Part shown: in pieces, positions 1 to 9,362 of the stretch
How positions within the stretch are numbered: position 1 is the stretch's first letter
Layout: each line of letters opens with the position of its first letter
NCBI RefSeq assembly: GCF_003815035.1
Contig: NZ_RKRK01000002.1
Location: 830,065-894,064, forward strand
Direction of reading: 5' to 3'
DNA length: 64,000 nucleotides
Source of the DNA: Abyssicoccus albus
Lineage (GTDB): Bacteria; Bacillota; Bacilli; Staphylococcales; Abyssicoccaceae
Notes under the pieces: generated by a model
Told to the model about the DNA's origin: nothing
Databases searched by the model: none
What the model saw: the letters and a program-made list of their open reading frames with translations, nothing else
Translations under genes and position numbers: made by a program

Positions 1-260
1 GAAGGGAGTTTCTTTTTATACGTTGACACTTTAAATTGCTCACCATATTTAGGGTGTTCAATCAACTGGCCAATAAATTCATACTCTTCTCCTTCAGTAA
101 TGTTAGGCATCAAACCAATGACATTGATTTCGTCCTCTAGAGATAATGTCGAATCTTTAATTGTGACATTCAGTACTGTATATGCATTATCAGCATTATG
201 AAAAATGATTCGTTCTGCAATCCCTACTATTGCAGAAGATTGAGCTGTTTGTTGTTGCAT
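1..260 (-). CDS. recD2: RecD2-type helicase, N-terminal fragment cut by window edge
   Basis: The first 86 codons are present and the gene runs off the left edge. The translation starts MQQQTAQSSAIVGIAERI and continues with an OB-like beta-rich segment ending GQLIEHPKYGEQFKV. This resembles the N-terminal domain of the Firmicute RecD-like superfamily 1B helicase, which unwinds DNA 5' to 3' in repair and replication-stress responses. The start is an ATG preceded by AGGTGA at a suitable distance. The TPR gene upstream on the same strand and mnmA beyond it match the staphylococcal order mnmA-TPR-recD2. The helicase motifs lie outside the window, so the call rests on the N-terminus and on synteny. 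Confidence 0.8.
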   Translation of the reverse strand, partial: MQQQTAQSSAIVGIAERIIFHNADNAYTVLNVTIKDSTLSLEDEINVIGLMPNITEGEEYEFIGQLIEHPKYGEQFKVSTYKKKLP

Positions 261-290
261 CTTGTCACCTCATTGGAATGGTATAGGCTA

Positions 291-911
291 TTATAAAGAT
301 GATTGAAGCTTTAATGCTAAGAAATGATTCGGATTAATAGCTAATGCTTTCGTGACACTATGTTCAGCAAGGTCAAATTGTTCACGATAATAGTGAATCA
401 ATGCTAAATTATAATAAGCATCATCATGTTGATCATTTTTTTTAATAATGTTCTCAAAGATTGGTTGCGCTTCATCTATCATGTCGTTCTGTGCAAGGTT
501 CAGTGCATATTGAAAATAAACATCTTCATCATACGAATCACATAAATCAAAAGCCGTCATATAATAAGGCAGTGCTAGTTTTGTCATCGACGTATGTGAA
601 AGTGTTTGTGCTAACATATAATTTAAATCTTTATCGTCTTGCTTTAATTCATATGCTTGTCGATATAAATCTAATGCTTTGTCAAAGATTGCTTTATTGT
701 AATAAAAGTTCCCTAACGTATACGGAATTCTAAAATCATTGGAATCGACCTCGAACTGTTTGATGAGTATCCCTTCTGCTTCTTCGAACGCGCCACGCTC
801 GAACAAAAGCACAGATAAATTAATCATATGTTCTGTCTTTTCACCGTCTTCTTTTATCACACTTAACAAACGATCAATTGCTTCGTCCGTTTTCTGTTGT
901 CTATTGTCCAT
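291..911 (-). CDS. Tetratricopeptide-repeat protein
   Basis: This 206-residue soluble protein consists almost entirely of TPR helical hairpins. Typical TPR signatures recur at about 34-residue spacing, for example FRIPYTLGNFYYNKAIFDKA and AYYNLALIHYYREQFDLA. There is no signal peptide or membrane segment. TPR proteins are protein-interaction scaffolds and the partner is not evident here. A GTG four codons upstream (923) lies inside the AGGTGA ribosome-binding site, so the ATG at 911 (MDNRQQ) is the better start. It sits between mnmA and recD2 on the same strand, as in staphylococci. Its biochemical role is unknown. Confidence 0.85.
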   Translation of the reverse strand: MDNRQQKTDEAIDRLLSVIKEDGEKTEHMINLSVLLFERGAFEEAEGILIKQFEVDSNDFRIPYTLGNFYYNKAIFDKALDLYRQAYELKQDDKDLNYMLAQTLSHTSMTKLALPYYMTAFDLCDSYDEDVYFQYALNLAQNDMIDEAQPIFENIIKKNDQHDDAYYNLALIHYYREQFDLAEHSVTKALAINPNHFLALKLQSSL

Positions 912-1061
912 AAATTTAATCACCTAATGTAATATAAAATATATCGTTTCCTTATCCTTATCATTTTATATAAATCTTCAAATAAAAATAGACTCATTAC
1001 TAGTATACTAAACTTATCTGCATACTAAAATGGTCTATCCTTATTTCAGCAATTTCAACCA

Positions 1062-2216
<1,155 letters not shown>

Positions 2217-3347
2217 TTATAAGGAATTATTATATATGCCTTTAAGAATATTTGCAAATGCGATGACTTCATCTTCAGTCGTCATGTGACTTAGACTTAT
2301 ACGAATGGAATGTGTAACGCGTTCTGATGATTCACCGTACATTGCCATCAACACATGTGACGGTTGTAATGCGCCAGCTGTACATGCACTCCCCGCTGAA
2401 ATGTGAACATCTTTCAAATCAAGTTGAGTGAGTATTATTTCTGATGTTTTAAACGGTAAATAGATATTTAAAATATGTGCGACACTATTCATTGAACCAT
2501 TTACTGCAAATGGAACTTCTAATTGTTGCAATGTATTAATGAATAATTCTTTCAGCTGTAAACAATGAATGTTTCGTTCATTAGATTGTTCAGCTAATCG
2601 TTCGATCGCTTTACCAAACGCACTAATATGAATGACATTCTCCGTCCCAGCACGACGCTCTAACTCGTGACTTCCACCATATATAAGCGGCTTAATCGGA
2701 GCGTCTGCACGTTTAAGTAATGCACCAATCCCTTTTGGACCATATAATTTATGGGCAGATATGCTCATATAATCTGCACATAAATCTTCTAAATTAAACG
2801 TCATTCTCCCAACCGCTTGAACCGCATCGACGTGGAAGAATGCCTGATGATCGACTAATAACTCACCGACTTCATAAACAGGCAACATCACACCCGTTTC
2901 ATTATTTACAAACATCATCGTCACTAACACCGTATCGTCTCTTAAAGCATTCCGAACTTGTTCCGCTTGTATCAAACCATTTTCATCGACAGGCAGACGA
3001 GTCACTTCATATCCTTCGTGCTCTTCTAGTTCATTCAATAAGTTTTTAACAGAACTATGTTCCACATTCGATGTGATAATATGACGACCTTTTTGTTTGT
3101 TATAAAATAAACTCGATTTAATCGCTAAATTTGTCGCTTCGGTCGCAGAACTTGTAAAAATCACTTGCTCTGTCGACACATCAAAATACCGACCAATTAT
3201 TCCCCTAGCATCGTCAATCAATTTACGCGCTGCTCTTCCATAACGATGAAGGCTAGACGGATTACCATACTGTTGATGAATGATATCTACCATATGATCT
3301 TTTACAACTGGATCCAATGGTGTTGTTGCCGCATAATCGAAATACAT
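2217..3347 (-). CDS. yrvO: Cysteine desulfurase (IscS/NifS family, MnmA partner)
   Basis: This is a PLP-dependent class V aminotransferase fold of 376 residues that converts cysteine to alanine and forms an enzyme persulfide. The PLP lysine is K200 in SISAHKLYGPKG. The sulfur-accepting cysteine is C322 in SAGSACTAGALQPS. Other family motifs are the N-terminal YFDYAATTPLD and GTENVIHISA. The open frame extends 32 codons upstream, but MYFDYAA at 3347 has AGGAG at good spacing and matches family N-termini. It precedes mnmA directly, so tRNA thiolation is the likely role. Fe-S cluster sulfur supply normally uses SufS, which is not in this window. Confidence 0.92.
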   Translation of the reverse strand: MYFDYAATTPLDPVVKDHMVDIIHQQYGNPSSLHRYGRAARKLIDDARGIIGRYFDVSTEQVIFTSSATEATNLAIKSSLFYNKQKGRHIITSNVEHSSVKNLLNELEEHEGYEVTRLPVDENGLIQAEQVRNALRDDTVLVTMMFVNNETGVMLPVYEVGELLVDHQAFFHVDAVQAVGRMTFNLEDLCADYMSISAHKLYGPKGIGALLKRADAPIKPLIYGGSHELERRAGTENVIHISAFGKAIERLAEQSNERNIHCLQLKELFINTLQQLEVPFAVNGSMNSVAHILNIYLPFKTSEIILTQLDLKDVHISAGSACTAGALQPSHVLMAMYGESSERVTHSIRISLSHMTTEDEVIAFANILKGIYNNSL

Positions 3348-3404
3348 TATATTCACTCCTTTAACTAATATCAATATATACCTAAACAAAATATGATTAA
3401 ATTT

Positions 3405-3413
3405 ATTATAGCA
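3405..3413 (-). promoter_or_regulatory. Extended -10 promoter for yrvO-mnmA
   Basis: On the minus strand a perfect TATAAT (3410-3405) is preceded by TGC, giving an extended -10 element. No good -35 box lies 17 bases upstream (TTCTGC). Transcription would start about 50 bases before the desulfurase ATG. This is inferred from consensus only. Confidence 0.45.
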
Positions 3414-3482
3414 AATGAATTGAATAAGCAGAAAATTAAACACTTTAAAACATTTCGTTTACAATAGCTAATAGAACTCAAA

Positions 3483-3509
3483 ATACAATATTATGATTCT
3501 ATATTGTAT
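3483..3509. promoter_or_regulatory. Operator-like inverted repeat before the LLM oxidoreductase gene
   Basis: ATACAATAT (3483-3491) and its exact reverse complement ATATTGTAT (3501-3509) are separated by 9 bases. The element ends just before the ribosome-binding site AGAAGGA of the downstream gene. The dyad could bind a dimeric repressor or form a weak AU hairpin in the 5' leader. I cannot match it to a named regulator. Confidence 0.4.
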
Positions 3510-3526
3510 AGAAAGAAGGAATAAAT

Positions 3527-4534
3527 ATGTCAAAATTAAATGTCTCTGCTTTAAACTTAGTGCCAATCAGACAAGGCAAATCAGTAAAAGATGCTATCGA
3601 TGAAATGGTTGACTTAGCTCAACACCTAGAATCATTAGATTATTCAAGATATTGGATCGCCGAACATCATAATACACTCGGCCTTGCAAGTAGTGCGACG
3701 GTCACGTTAATTCAACATACGTTACAACATACGAGTACATTAGTTGTCGGGTCTGGTGGAATTATGTTACCTAACCACTCTCCATTAGTCGTTGCGGAAC
3801 AATTTGGTACGTTAGAAACTTTATTCAAAGGCAGACTAAACTTAGGATTAGGACGCGCACCAGGAACAGATCGAATTACAGCCAATGCATTACGTCGTGA
3901 TGATGGCATGCGTAATGTCAATAGTTTCCCTCAAGATGTGAATCAACTGTTAACATTTTTTGGTGATCAGTCTAAACAAGGCTTTGTTAAAGCCAATCCA
4001 GGAATGGATACACATGTCCCTGTATACATCCTTGGCTCATCAACAGATTCAGCACGATTAGCCGCGTCACTTGGATTACCTTATGCATTTGCTTCACACT
4101 TTGCACCACAAATGTTAAAAGAAGCGATTGAAATTTATCGTGATCAATTCGAACCAAGTGAATATTTAGATGAGCCTTATGTTATTGCCGGAATGAATGC
4201 AATTCTTGCTGAAACAAATGACGAAGCAAAGCATTTAGCAACAACAATGCAACAATTTATCTTAAATATCATACGAAGTGAATCAAACCCACTCATGCCA
4301 CCAACAGATGAAATCGATCAAATCATGACAGATTATGAAAAACAAGTGATAGAATCAAGATTCCCTACAGCATTATTAGGTGATAAAGACACAGCATTAG
4401 AACAATTAAAACAATTTACTAACGATTATCATATCGATGAAGTAATGGCTGTCACGTATATATATGATACGGATAAGCAACACCATTCGTATACTTTATT
4501 AAAAGAAGTGGTTGATGCGTTTAACCAACAATAA
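3527..4534 (+). CDS. LLM-class flavin-dependent oxidoreductase
   Basis: This 335-residue bacterial luciferase-like monooxygenase has a TIM-barrel fold and uses reduced FMN or F420-like flavin. Family features include the N-terminal LNLVPIRQGKSVKDAIDEMV, then SRYWIAEHHNTLGLASSATV, then LGLGRAPGTDRITANALRR. The segment VPVYILGSSTDSARLAASLG is typical of the MsnO8-like branch. The substrate cannot be predicted. It is monocistronic, divergent from the desulfurase gene, and followed by a strong terminator. The start ATG has AGAAGGA upstream. A dyad just upstream of that site suggests its own regulation. Confidence 0.88.
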   Translation: MSKLNVSALNLVPIRQGKSVKDAIDEMVDLAQHLESLDYSRYWIAEHHNTLGLASSATVTLIQHTLQHTSTLVVGSGGIMLPNHSPLVVAEQFGTLETLFKGRLNLGLGRAPGTDRITANALRRDDGMRNVNSFPQDVNQLLTFFGDQSKQGFVKANPGMDTHVPVYILGSSTDSARLAASLGLPYAFASHFAPQMLKEAIEIYRDQFEPSEYLDEPYVIAGMNAILAETNDEAKHLATTMQQFILNIIRSESNPLMPPTDEIDQIMTDYEKQVIESRFPTALLGDKDTALEQLKQFTNDYHIDEVMAVTYIYDTDKQHHSYTLLKEVVDAFNQQ

Positions 4535-4555
4535 TTTATATTTATCAGACAATAA

Positions 4556-4602
4556 AAGTAGCGATAAAATTTGATCGTTTTCAAATTTTATCGCTACTTC
4601 TT
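4556..4602 (+). terminator. Strong terminator, first of two near-identical copies
   Basis: A perfect 19-bp stem (4556-4574 with 4581-4599) has a 6-base loop and is followed by CTTTATTTT. The stem core TAGCGATAAAATTTGA is repeated in the terminator after ctaA at 63545-63588. Both terminators are followed directly by a 61-bp hairpin-repeat array. Confidence 0.85.
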
Positions 4603-4630
4603 TATTTTGAATTTCGTCTCATTGCCTTCT

Positions 4631-4992
4631 CGTATTCAGAGTATTTTTGATTTACTCTGATTACGAGGTCATTTTCGACCATTTTCCCTTCCGTATTCAG
4701 AGTATTTGCGATTTACTCTGATTACGAGACCATTTTCGACCAATTTTCCTTCCGTATTCAGAGTATTTGCGATTTACTCTGATTACGAGGCCATTTTCGA
4801 CCAATTTCCCTTACGTATTCAGAGTATTTGCGATTTACTCTGATTACGAGGCCATTTTCGACCAATTTCCCTTCCTATTCAGAGTATTTTTGATTTACTC
4901 TGATTACGAGGCCATTTTCGACCAATTTCCCTTCCGTATTCAGAGTATTTGCGATTTACTCTGATTACCAGGTTAATTTAACCATATTTCCT
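4631..4992. repeat. Array 1: six tandem 61-bp palindromic repeats
   Basis: Six units begin at 4631, 4692, 4753, 4814, 4875 and 4935, with periods of 60-61 bp. Each contains CGTATTCAGAGTA, an 8-9 base loop such as TTTGCGAT, and TACTCTGATTACG. This gives a hairpin of 12 to 13 bp with one A/T mismatch. A 26-28 base linker with core CCATTTTCGACCAATTTCCC follows. The last unit reads ATTACCAG instead of ATTACGAG and its linker is altered before ending CCTTAT. Linkers are nearly identical between units, so this is not a CRISPR array. A frame stays open across part of it by chance. No gene is seen between 4535 and 5162. Confidence 0.9.
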
Positions 4993-5162
4993 TATTTTAA
5001 ATATCATCGAGTAATAAAAATCATAATATAAATCCATATTAGTATTTAAAAATTTCTATTTCTAAATTCAAATAAAAACCGCCTACCTACTTAACTAAAC
5101 AATATCTATTCATATAGAATGTGTAAAATTAAGAGTAGACGATTCAAAGATAAAAATATTCA

Positions 5163-5582
5163 TTAAATATAAAACATATACCCATCAGACAATTCATCAC
5201 TATTAGATGATATCAAATCATGTAGTGATGTTGTGTCCAGTATATCTTTTATCGATTGTGTCATACGACTCCATAACAATTGGCTTTCCTGAGGCTCGAT
5301 ATCCATTGGCTCAACCATCTGAATCGGACCTTCAACGAGTCTCAAAATCTCACCAATAAAAATTTTTTCAGGTGATTTATTTAACTTATACCCACCTCGT
5401 GCACCACGTACACTTGTAACAAGTTCCGCTTCACGCAGTGGTCCGATCAACTGTTCTAAATATAAATCGCTAATATTATTTTCCGTTGCGATTGCTTTAA
5501 CAGACTTACACCCTTGTCCATCATACTTCGCTAAAGATAACATAAACATTAAACTGTAACGGCCTCGTGTTGAAATTTTCAC
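5163..5582 (-). CDS. cymR: Rrf2-family cysteine metabolism repressor CymR
   Basis: This 139-residue winged-helix regulator starts MKISTRGRYSLMFMLSLAKY, the hallmark of Rrf2/CymR proteins. The recognition region LYLEQLIGPLREAELVTSVR and the wing GARGGYKLNKSPEKI follow. It lacks the three-cysteine Fe-S cluster motif of IscR and NsrR, having a single early cysteine (C25). CymR with CysK represses sulfur acquisition genes in Bacillus and Staphylococcus. The start is GTG, preceded by AGGTGA. Divergent rarA is the conserved neighbour in staphylococci. A 7-bp inverted repeat lies between the two genes. Confidence 0.88.
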   Translation of the reverse strand: MKISTRGRYSLMFMLSLAKYDGQGCKSVKAIATENNISDLYLEQLIGPLREAELVTSVRGARGGYKLNKSPEKIFIGEILRLVEGPIQMVEPMDIEPQESQLLWSRMTQSIKDILDTTSLHDLISSNSDELSDGYMFYI

Positions 5583-5603
5583 AATATCACCTACAACATT
5601 TTT

Positions 5604-5625
5604 GTATCATTTCACTTAATGATAC
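5604..5625. promoter_or_regulatory. Inverted repeat between cymR and rarA
   Basis: GTATCAT (5604-5610) and ATGATAC (5619-5625) form an exact 7-bp dyad with an 8-base spacer, about 20 bases upstream of the cymR GTG. It could be an operator in the shared promoter region. It does not obviously fit the CymR box as I remember it, so the binding protein is open. Confidence 0.3.
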
Positions 5626-5679
5626 TATAATATATATTGAACAACAACTAAAGTAAGCATTTACGTAAGGAGTCATTCT

Positions 5680-6942
5680 ATGAATAATCAACCTCTTGCT
5701 TATCGCATGCGTCCGACAACGATTGACGAAGTCATTGGCCAGCAACATCTCGTTGGTCCGAAAGGAATCATTCGTCGCATGGTCAACGCAAAACGCCTGA
5801 CTTCAATGATATTATATGGACCTCCTGGTATCGGCAAAACAAGTATCGCAAGTGCAATTGCAGGTTCAACAAGATATAAATTTCGATCATTGAATGCAGT
5901 AACGAATAGCAAAAAAGATATACAACAAGTGATTGAAGAAGGAAAGATGAGTGGTTCTGTCATTTTGTTATTAGATGAGATTCATCGATTAGATAAAGGT
6001 AAGCAAGATATTCTTCTTCCTTCGCTTGAACAAGGAACTGTCGTACTCATCGGTGCAACGACATCAAATCCATATCATGCCATTAACCCTGCAATTCGAA
6101 GTCGAGCTCAAATCTTCGAACTGCATAGATTAACAGATGAAGAAATATTACAAGGGCTTCATCATGCGTTAAAAAATGAAGATAGAGGGTTAGGTCAATA
6201 CAATATCGACGTTGAAGAACAAGCATTAAAGTATATCGTTCAATCTAGCAATGGTGATATTAGAGCTGCATTAAATGCATTGGAATTAGCTGTTCTAAGC
6301 CGTGATGAGTCAACAAATATGATCACATTAGAAGACGCTCAAGACTGTATGCAACAACGTGCCTTTAGCTTCGATAAAGATGGTGATGAACATTATGATC
6401 TTATGAGTGCATTTCAAAAGTCTATTAGAGGATCTGATGTCAATGCGAGTTTATATTACTTAGCAAGATTACTCGAAGGCGGTGACTTAGTCACAATTGC
6501 TAGAAGGTTACTGGTCATTAGCTATGAAGATATATCACTCGCTTCACCACAAGCAGCCGTTAGAACATTAAGTGCGATTGAATCCGCTGAACGATTAGGT
6601 TTACCAGAAGCAAGAATCCCGTTATCTCAAGCTGTCATAGAACTTGCACTAAGTCCTAAATCAAACAGTGCGATTCAATCCATCGATAATGCATTATCGA
6701 CGGTACGTAAACGTAAGGCCTATGATATTCCGAACCATTTAAAAGACGGACATTATAGTGGTGCCAAAAAGCTTAACAGAGCGATTGGATATAAATTCCC
6801 TCATAATTATGAAGGTCACTTTATTCCTCAACAATATTTACCAGATGAATTGGTAGGTACACAATTCTTTGAACCAAGTAGTCAATCTCAATTCGAAGAA
6901 CGTCTGAAACAAATCTATGAAAATATACAAAAGCAACAATAA
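5680..6942 (+). CDS. rarA: Replication-associated recombination protein RarA (MgsA)
   Basis: This 420-residue AAA+ ATPase of the clamp-loader/RarA family acts at stalled replication forks. The Walker A motif GPPGIGKT is at residues 47-54, and Walker B with its extension is LLLDEIHR near residue 97. Sensor motif GATTSNPYHAINPAIRSR follows. The C-terminal tetramerisation domain includes GGDLVTIARRLLVISYEDIS and GHYSGAKKLNRAIGYKFPH. The length is typical. The start ATG is preceded by TAAGGAG. It is transcribed divergently from cymR and ends at a bidirectional terminator. Confidence 0.95.
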   Translation: MNNQPLAYRMRPTTIDEVIGQQHLVGPKGIIRRMVNAKRLTSMILYGPPGIGKTSIASAIAGSTRYKFRSLNAVTNSKKDIQQVIEEGKMSGSVILLLDEIHRLDKGKQDILLPSLEQGTVVLIGATTSNPYHAINPAIRSRAQIFELHRLTDEEILQGLHHALKNEDRGLGQYNIDVEEQALKYIVQSSNGDIRAALNALELAVLSRDESTNMITLEDAQDCMQQRAFSFDKDGDEHYDLMSAFQKSIRGSDVNASLYYLARLLEGGDLVTIARRLLVISYEDISLASPQAAVRTLSAIESAERLGLPEARIPLSQAVIELALSPKSNSAIQSIDNALSTVRKRKAYDIPNHLKDGHYSGAKKLNRAIGYKFPHNYEGHFIPQQYLPDELVGTQFFEPSSQSQFEERLKQIYENIQKQQ

Positions 6943-6982
6943 TTTTAAAAATAAATTCAATTTTATATGATAAAGCAAAGAA

Positions 6983-7018
6983 AAGAAGTCATGTGAATAA
7001 ATCTTCACATGACTTCTT
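6983..7018. terminator. Bidirectional terminator between rarA and the ABC operon
   Basis: AAGAAGTCATGTGAA (6983-6997) pairs perfectly with 7004-7018 around a 6-base loop. The minus-strand side is followed by a U-rich tail (TTCTTTGCTTT), serving the ABC permease gene. The plus-strand side serves rarA with a weaker tail. Confidence 0.75.
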
Positions 7019-7074
7019 ATAACTGATTTCACAAAAAACGATCTGAAAATTTCTTATAAAAATACTAATTCATT

Positions 7075-8079
7075 CTATTCACTCGTCACATCTCTCATCC
7101 TAAACATATAAATCGCAATAGCCATCAACGGAATGATGTACAATAACGTAATGATAATCGAGAATGTTAGCGTCATACCATCATATTTCGGTGTTTCAAA
7201 ACCACCGATATAACTTTGAATAAACCAGTTATCCCCTAACCAGAATTTCAAGTATTTCTCGTCTATTTTTGACGACAACCACATCATTGCAAGTGGCGCT
7301 AAGTAAAGCGTTATAAATGAAATACCAAGTGCAAGTGGTGTTGATTTAAAGATTGCCGAGAATGATACGGTAAACCAAGAAATCATAATAATCGTAAATA
7401 AGTTCGCTAAAAACGACTTACCGATTACTGCCAAGAAGTTTGCATGATCATATCCGTCAGGTGATTTGACCACGAGCAAATCCGTTGGATTCCCTGGCAT
7501 TGTAATCAATGACCATATCGCAACGACAGCATATAAAATCGCGAGTAAAATAAACCCTATTACAGCTGCTGTTAAATATTTAGATAATATAATTTTCACT
7601 CGACTAACAGGCCTTGTAAGTAACATTTTAATCGTTCCTTTATGATGTTCAACAGCAATCATTGAACTCGTAATGATCACGATTAAAAACACTGCAAATG
7701 TAAATAATGATTTCGTATTTGTATAGATTTGTTCGTATTGATTCATTTGAGGTGCAGGTTGTATATCTTCATCAAGGTGATATTGAAGTCTTGAAATTTC
7801 TTCTTCCTTAGCTGTTAACTCCATTATTTTATCAAAATCTTCGTTTGCTTTCGGGTCTTCTTGGATTTTTGCAATATCTTTACTATAGTCTTCAATTGTA
7901 CTTTTAGCAGTCTGTTCCCAATTCTTACCTTCATAACTCTTCGTCATCGATTCATCTACACCCATGAAAAGGTTAATAATAAATCCTAATGATGCAATCA
8001 AGATTAAGAAAGCAATGCATAAGTAAGTACCTAACCTAAAGAAATGCTTGATCATTTCATTCCACATTAATTTAACCAA
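7075..8079 (-). CDS. ABC-2 type transporter permease
   Basis: This integral membrane protein of about 334 residues has an N-terminal transmembrane helix (LGTYLCIAFLILIASLGFII). A long extracytoplasmic segment rich in Glu and Lys (about residues 40-115) follows, then about five more helices. The ABC-2 signature region is SSMIAVEHHKGTIKMLLTRP. It pairs with the ATPase encoded just upstream and overlaps that gene. I prefer the TTG at 8079 because GAGGAGG lies 9 bases before it. The GTG at 8088 directly abuts the Shine-Dalgarno sequence. The substrate is unknown. Bacitracin- or multidrug-type export are possibilities from the family. Confidence 0.82.
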   Translation of the reverse strand: MVKLMWNEMIKHFFRLGTYLCIAFLILIASLGFIINLFMGVDESMTKSYEGKNWEQTAKSTIEDYSKDIAKIQEDPKANEDFDKIMELTAKEEEISRLQYHLDEDIQPAPQMNQYEQIYTNTKSLFTFAVFLIVIITSSMIAVEHHKGTIKMLLTRPVSRVKIILSKYLTAAVIGFILLAILYAVVAIWSLITMPGNPTDLLVVKSPDGYDHANFLAVIGKSFLANLFTIIMISWFTVSFSAIFKSTPLALGISFITLYLAPLAMMWLSSKIDEKYLKFWLGDNWFIQSYIGGFETPKYDGMTLTFSIIITLLYIIPLMAIAIYMFRMRDVTSE

Positions 8080-9013
8080 TTTGTACACCCTCCTCGTCTT
8101 TCGTCATGCTAAGGAATCTTTCCTCAAGCGAACTCTTACCAATATAAATTTGATAAAGAACGATATTTCTATCTAAGCATGCTTTAATAATTGGAGGTAT
8201 CTGTTGACGAGATGCGACGATTGTCACTTCATTGCCATCAACTTTCTTAATTTCAAAGTGTTGTTCTAATAATTGTAATAACGGTTCTACTTCTTTTGCT
8301 TCAATAATAATCGATTGATCATGATCACCGAGTTCATTCGTTTTTTGTACGTCAACAACTTTACCATTCTTAATAATACCAATACGGTCACACATGAGTT
8401 CCATTTCACTTAAAATATGGCTTGATACAACAACAGCCATCCCTTCTTCACGTGCGAGTCTTCTAATGTAATCTCTGATTTCATGAATCCCGGCTGGATC
8501 CAGTCCATTTGTCGGTTCATCCAAAATCAGTAAACTTGGTTTATGTAATAATGCTTGAGCAATACCGAGTCGTTGCTTCATTCCTAATGAATACTTCTTT
8601 ACTTTGTCGTGAATTCTATTCCCTAAACGAACAAGCTTCACGACTTCATCAATACGTTCTTTCGTAATACCACCATGCATTCTTGCATAGTGCTTTAAGT
8701 TTTGATAACCCGTTAGATAGTTATACATCTCAGGATTTTCAACAATTGCCCCTACATGCTCCATCGCATTCTTATGTTCTTTCTCGATGTCATGTCCTTG
8801 GATATAGACCTTCCCCGAACTCATTTTAGTCAAGCCTACGAGCATACGAATTGTTGTCGTTTTCCCGGCACCATTCGGCCCTAAGAAACCAAACACTTCA
8901 CCAGGAAACACTTCAAATGAAACATCTTTAATGATATGTTTGCTTCCAATTTTTTTATTCACTTGAACCAGTTCTAAACTCGGTTCAACTGAACGTTGAA
9001 TTTTCTCTTCCAT
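8072..9013 (-). CDS. ABC transporter ATP-binding protein
   Basis: This 313-residue nucleotide-binding subunit has Walker A GPNGAGKT (residues 45-52), the signature YSLGMKQRLGIAQALL and Walker B LLILDEPTNGLDPAG. The switch histidine is in VVVSSHILSEMELMCDRIG. It belongs to the DrrA/BcrA-like CcmA group that partners ABC-2 permeases. The frame is open 28 codons upstream, but MEEKIQRS at 9013 has AAGGGGG in front. The gene end overlaps the permease start, which indicates translational coupling. It energises export and likely sits on the cytoplasmic face of the membrane. Confidence 0.9.
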   Translation of the reverse strand: MEEKIQRSVEPSLELVQVNKKIGSKHIIKDVSFEVFPGEVFGFLGPNGAGKTTTIRMLVGLTKMSSGKVYIQGHDIEKEHKNAMEHVGAIVENPEMYNYLTGYQNLKHYARMHGGITKERIDEVVKLVRLGNRIHDKVKKYSLGMKQRLGIAQALLHKPSLLILDEPTNGLDPAGIHEIRDYIRRLAREEGMAVVVSSHILSEMELMCDRIGIIKNGKVVDVQKTNELGDHDQSIIIEAKEVEPLLQLLEQHFEIKKVDGNEVTIVASRQQIPPIIKACLDRNIVLYQIYIGKSSLEERFLSMTKDEEGVQIG

Positions 9014-9300
9014 TAACTTTAATCCCCCTTGTATTTTTTCACATACATATCGTAACATATTTTTATTACTACCCATATCAATTTCAATATAAGTCATATT
9101 TATTACTATACAAGTCGCACAATATAATTGTTAATTATTTGTAAATACAATTGTCTTTTACGATGGAATTTAATATATTTTGCGTATGCTTAATTGTATT
9201 TATTATCAACTTAAATGATTAGTATAAATAATGAAGTGCTTAATGAAGTCTAGAGATATGCACTTGTAAAAATATATGTGTTATAAAGTTAGTTAAAAAT
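9014..9300. other. Intergenic region upstream of the ABC operon
   Basis: About 290 AT-rich bases separate the ATPase gene from the tcdA terminator. The region should hold the promoter of the ABC operon on the minus strand. I see no convincing -35/-10 pair, no RNA gene and no repeat. Confidence 0.4.
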
Positions 9301-9338
9301 AATCCCCAGGAATTATTAAAGAATGATTCTTGGGGATT
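9301..9338 (-). terminator. Terminator of tcdA
   Basis: AATCCCCAGGAAT (9301-9313) pairs with ATTCTTGGGGATT (9326-9338), with one mismatch. On the minus strand the stem is followed by ATTTTTAACT. It lies just downstream of the tcdA stop codon. Confidence 0.8.
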
Positions 9339-9362
9339 TAAATTTTCAACTTACTATTTATT

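Noticed and set aside
4767..4964. Open frame across repeat array 1 encoding a repetitive Tyr/Phe-rich peptide
   Set aside because: It arises because some repeat periods are 60 bp. There is no ribosome-binding site, and most units have a 61-bp period that shifts the frame. The similar frame at 63560-63787 is the same artefact.
4631..4992. CRISPR array
   Set aside because: The sequences between the hairpins are conserved rather than unique, and there are no cas genes in the window.
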